NCBI GenBank assembly: GCA_025766275.1
Contig: JAFKAC010000055.1
Span: 62,001-126,000 of the forward strand
Source of the DNA: Lactarius indigo
Taxonomy: Eukaryota; Basidiomycota; Agaricomycetes; Russulales; Russulaceae
Length of the DNA: 64,000 nucleotides
Direction of reading: 5' to 3'
Shown here: positions 61,383 through 64,000 of the stretch, one piece after another
Position numbering within the stretch: the stretch's first letter is position 1
How the letters are laid out: each line of letters starts with the position of its first letter
Made by a program: the position numbers and the translations under genes
The notes under the pieces: generated by a model
The model's input: the letters and a program-made list of their open reading frames with translations, nothing else
Database searches by the model: none
What the model was told of the DNA's origin: nothing

Positions 61383-61845
61383 ACAACAGACTCCAGGTTA
61401 AAAGAGGTGTCGTGGACTGTGGAGACTAATTTTCGGCTTTTCATTGATGGTATGTGAGTTGTATGCGCAATTTACCACTGTAATTCTGCTGTTCTACAAC
61501 AACCTCTCGCGTGAGCAGATCCAGATGACAAAGGAAGGATCAGTGATCAGAAACCGGATTGACAAGACGAAGGTCATAAGACACAGCTCTCGGAAGGATC
61601 CCCAGGATCGGAACTCTTATCAGACCGAGTAGACCAAGAAGGAATCTCATTTTCTAGACTACTTTGCAAGCCGGTATCATCAAGGAAAGGCATATTTGCT
61701 GGGGGTGGCGGGCCATTCATACCAGTATAGTCGCTGCCAGTGGATGACTTGGGATGCCGAGTTTCCCGAGTTCCGAAGTTGTCACCCCTAGGTGAGGTGA
61801 GAGAGAGCGAGTGCTGATAGGCACGGCGGTTAGTCTAAGGTAGAG
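61383..61845 (-). pseudogene. inverted, decayed copy of the 5' part of the cyclin-box gene
   Basis: Read on the minus strand it matches about 22936-23570: the promoter-side stretch, pieces of exon 1 (AGTTCCGATCCTGGGGATCC at about 61592-61611, and the segment with GAGTCTGTTG), but with long deletions and stops. The start codon region is lost and the cyclin box is not present. Confidence 0.8.
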
Positions 61846-61862
61846 ATTTTTCCGTCCCGCCG

Positions 61863-62552
61863 CTCTCCTCTATAATCGATTCCGCCTTCTTGAACTCTTG
61901 TCTCGGAGTCCGTCAAGTCGAAAACACTAAGCTGGGCGGCAGCATTGACAAGCGGCCTGCAGCACTTTCAACGTTTCGTTGAATGCACTGATGGAAGTGT
62001 CTGAGTCGGAAAACCATCTCCTATCGCAGCAGTCAAACTTACTCCAGAGAATTGACGTGGTCAGCTGTGACACTTGTCAGGATCTCGATCTTAGTAAAGT
62101 GATCTGCCAAGAAGCGGCAGAGCATGACAAGCACGGTCTTTGCGCTGCGTGAACTCACTTCAGGAAGAGGCGCGCTAGTCATTTGTTGCTGCAACGTGTG
62201 CTACCGCACTTGTCACATATTTGGGAAACTACGAGTAGAGACGGGGTTTAAGATACACATTAGTACGCGTTTTTTGCTTTTATTGTCGAAGGTGTTCCTC
62301 CTAGCACTTCCGATTTTTACCAGGAGTGACTGGTCGTCATGAGCTAGCACATCCTGACGTTCACGATCGCAAGACGTAGAATCGTCCTTGTCGAAAAGAT
62401 TCCATGTCCCGGCGAGATCGTGTATCGGAATACGTTTCACAGGGTCAACGTACGACAAGCGGTGTGCGAGTGTTGAAACTATTGAGAGTCTCCGAGAGCT
62501 GGCCCAGGCCACTGTTGACGTCGGTCACTGCCGAAGTACCGGGTTTTCCCCG
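61863..62552 (-). pseudogene. inverted, decayed copy of the helix-rich 11-exon gene
   Basis: On the minus strand this follows 20899-22116: exon 2 (GAAAACCCGGTACTTCGGCAG), exon 3 (KKRVLMCIL frame), the fourth exon and parts of exons 7-8, in the same order with introns, but with exons 5 and 6 missing and frames broken. The last exons are deleted, and the copy jumps directly to the cyclin-gene fragment. Confidence 0.85.
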
Positions 62553-62563
62553 GAGGCGGCTGC

Positions 62564-63067
62564 ACATGTGCGTGGATCGCCAATCATTGCAACTCCCACA
62601 ATATGACACGGTCTTCATCACCTCTACCGGCTCATCATAGCTAGTCCATCTTCCCAGGAGCCATGGAAATACGTGTCACCAGCCCTGGCCCCCGCTCAGC
62701 CAAGCTCATTCCCGTGCGCTCCTCTTCAAATTCGAATGGCGTTACTCCTACCAGCAACTCAGGACCTGAAAACCTGACTTCTCAACATTCTAATCCTCAA
62801 CCTGCCCTCAACAATGTACGGCCTCATCCTCACACCAATATGAAATTAAACAACCCTGCCCAAGACAGCAAAGGACCGATGGAGTCTATGAAATTGCCGT
62901 CTATTTTCATTTCTTCAATCACACAAAATTTCAAACTACGATCTATTCCAAGAGCCTTCCCAGAACCACGAAATAGACGTGGATTGGATCATGGTTTTCA
63001 AAGGCCCAAACGGGCGCCTGAGACGGGAACTGGCTAATGCCATTACAGTATTTCACAAACATGGTTG
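62564..63067 (+). pseudogene. C-terminal fragment of the plus-strand unknown gene (unit 3)
   Basis: Matches 59337-59836: the Pro/Ser region, ITQNFKLRSIPRAFPEP (compare FTQMFKPLSMPGAFPGP) and the end, with shifts so that the LKRLFRRHG tail is lost. It begins exactly where the inverted segment to its left stops. Confidence 0.8.
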
Positions 63068-64000
63068 GCGCTTAATTGGCACTACCAGCCGCCGAACGCA
63101 TTCCCTCTGTTATCTCTTGCAGCCAGCTAACTTACGGAACCAATATCCGAACTTGTCTTATCGATGCCTGAACTTTTGAGCGTGGTGACCGTCTCAGTTG
63201 CTTCCGAATTACAATATTTCACCTTCAATTCACATTATAGCGCTGCCTCGCCGGGGCTGTCATGACTGGCCTAGGTGTTGGATAGCCGGAGAGTTAGTAA
63301 GTGCGTATCTCGAGACATGCGCGGATGTGCCAGACCTTCCAGTCCGTCACATCCCATCCGCGGGCTCCCCGCTACTGTACTGTGACCGATACTGTACTTG
63401 GGCCAGGTGACAGCAGACCCTCTAACGTTTGAGCGCCGCCTGTCCCTTTCGGGGTATTCGTAACCGGAATTCGATCGCTGCCAGTGCGTTTTCAACGTGT
63501 ACGACCTTCCCCGCTAGCGCTCCCAGACGCTCCCAGACTGTCATGTTCATATTCACCTTTACTGTACTGAACCGTACTCTTTGTACTAACATTATATCGT
63601 CACTCCGACCAAAATTATCTGTCCCCATGACCCCGCTTGATGAGAGAAGCCATGCGCAAACAATGCGGATATGCCTTCTCGCTAATTACCGTCTTCACTG
63701 GCACCTTATGGGAACATCCCGAACCATCGCGCCTTATATCCCCAGCATCACGATACAGTACCATGGTCATTCTACGTTGTCACTCTTCACCTCACATGAT
63801 GCAGGCGCCATCGACATACTGTCAACGCTAATTCGAAGATGGATTCAAGTGCCACTCCTAGGTGCCAAGGCTCTCAGGACACATGTTTCGGGTTCGGTCC
63901 GCCATATCAGGATGGCCGCCTGTTACTAGCCCGGCCTCCACGTCGAATGAAGTGTCGGAAAACGACGGCTTTTCTGTTGAACGTATCTTTTCCTGAGCAC
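62564..64000 (+). repeat. segmental duplication, partial unit 3
   Basis: Direct repeat of 59.34-60.72 kb continuing to the window edge. It probably goes on beyond it. Confidence 0.75.

Overview
The window looks like a nuclear segment from an Agaricomycete (mushroom-forming basidiomycete) genome. Its genes are cut by many short GT-AG introns, mostly about 49-60 nt. The families are ones known from such fungi: tandem E-class P450s, an O-fucosyltransferase-like Golgi protein, a seven-helix membrane protein with very small exons, a NACHT-WD40 NLR, a truncated C2 protein and an old yellow enzyme. I rebuilt exon chains by eye from splice signals, reading phase and comparison of duplicated copies inside the window. 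Family names rest on remembered motifs, not on a search.

Layout. 0.8-8.8 kb: two intact P450 genes and a gutted third copy in tandem, sharing repeated 3' flanks. 9.6-11.7 kb (minus): O-fucosyltransferase-like type II membrane protein. 13.7-15.2 kb (minus): seven-TM protein. 15.2-20.4 kb: no gene I can support. 20.4-22.7 kb: unrecognised 11-exon helical protein. 23.1-25.6 kb: cyclin-box protein, with coding-like sequence trailing behind it. 28.1-30.4 kb: disordered protein ending in a ricin-B-type (beta-trefoil) domain, with a decayed copy of its 3' half at 31.6-32.1 kb. 32.4-39.5 kb (minus): two NLR units joined in one reading frame. 42.2-43.1 kb: small membrane protein. 44.3-44.9 kb: C2 domain without the rest of its gene. 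46.0-47.3 kb: old yellow enzyme. 48.7-64.0 kb: a duplication array.

The array is the most rearranged part. A unit of about 4.7 kb at 48.7-53.3 kb is repeated head to tail from 53.4 kb. Each copy carries a pseudokinase-like gene on the minus strand. A plus-strand gene of unknown function is whole in copy 2 (57.6-59.8 kb) and wrecked in copy 1 (52.8-53.3 kb). A third, partial copy (62.56 kb to the window end) repeats 59.34-60.72 kb. Between copies 2 and 3 lies an inverted, decayed copy of the 20.9-23.6 kb region, about 39 kb from its source.

Together the window reads as a fast-evolving accessory region. Multidomain NLR, lectin-like, C2, pseudokinase and helical proteins have been duplicated, fused or broken beside a few steady metabolic genes (OYE, O-fucosyltransferase, cyclin). 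The strongest candidate novelty is the in-frame double NLR at 32.4-39.5 kb. A role in fungal non-self recognition or programmed cell death is an inference from NLR biology and is not shown by the sequence.
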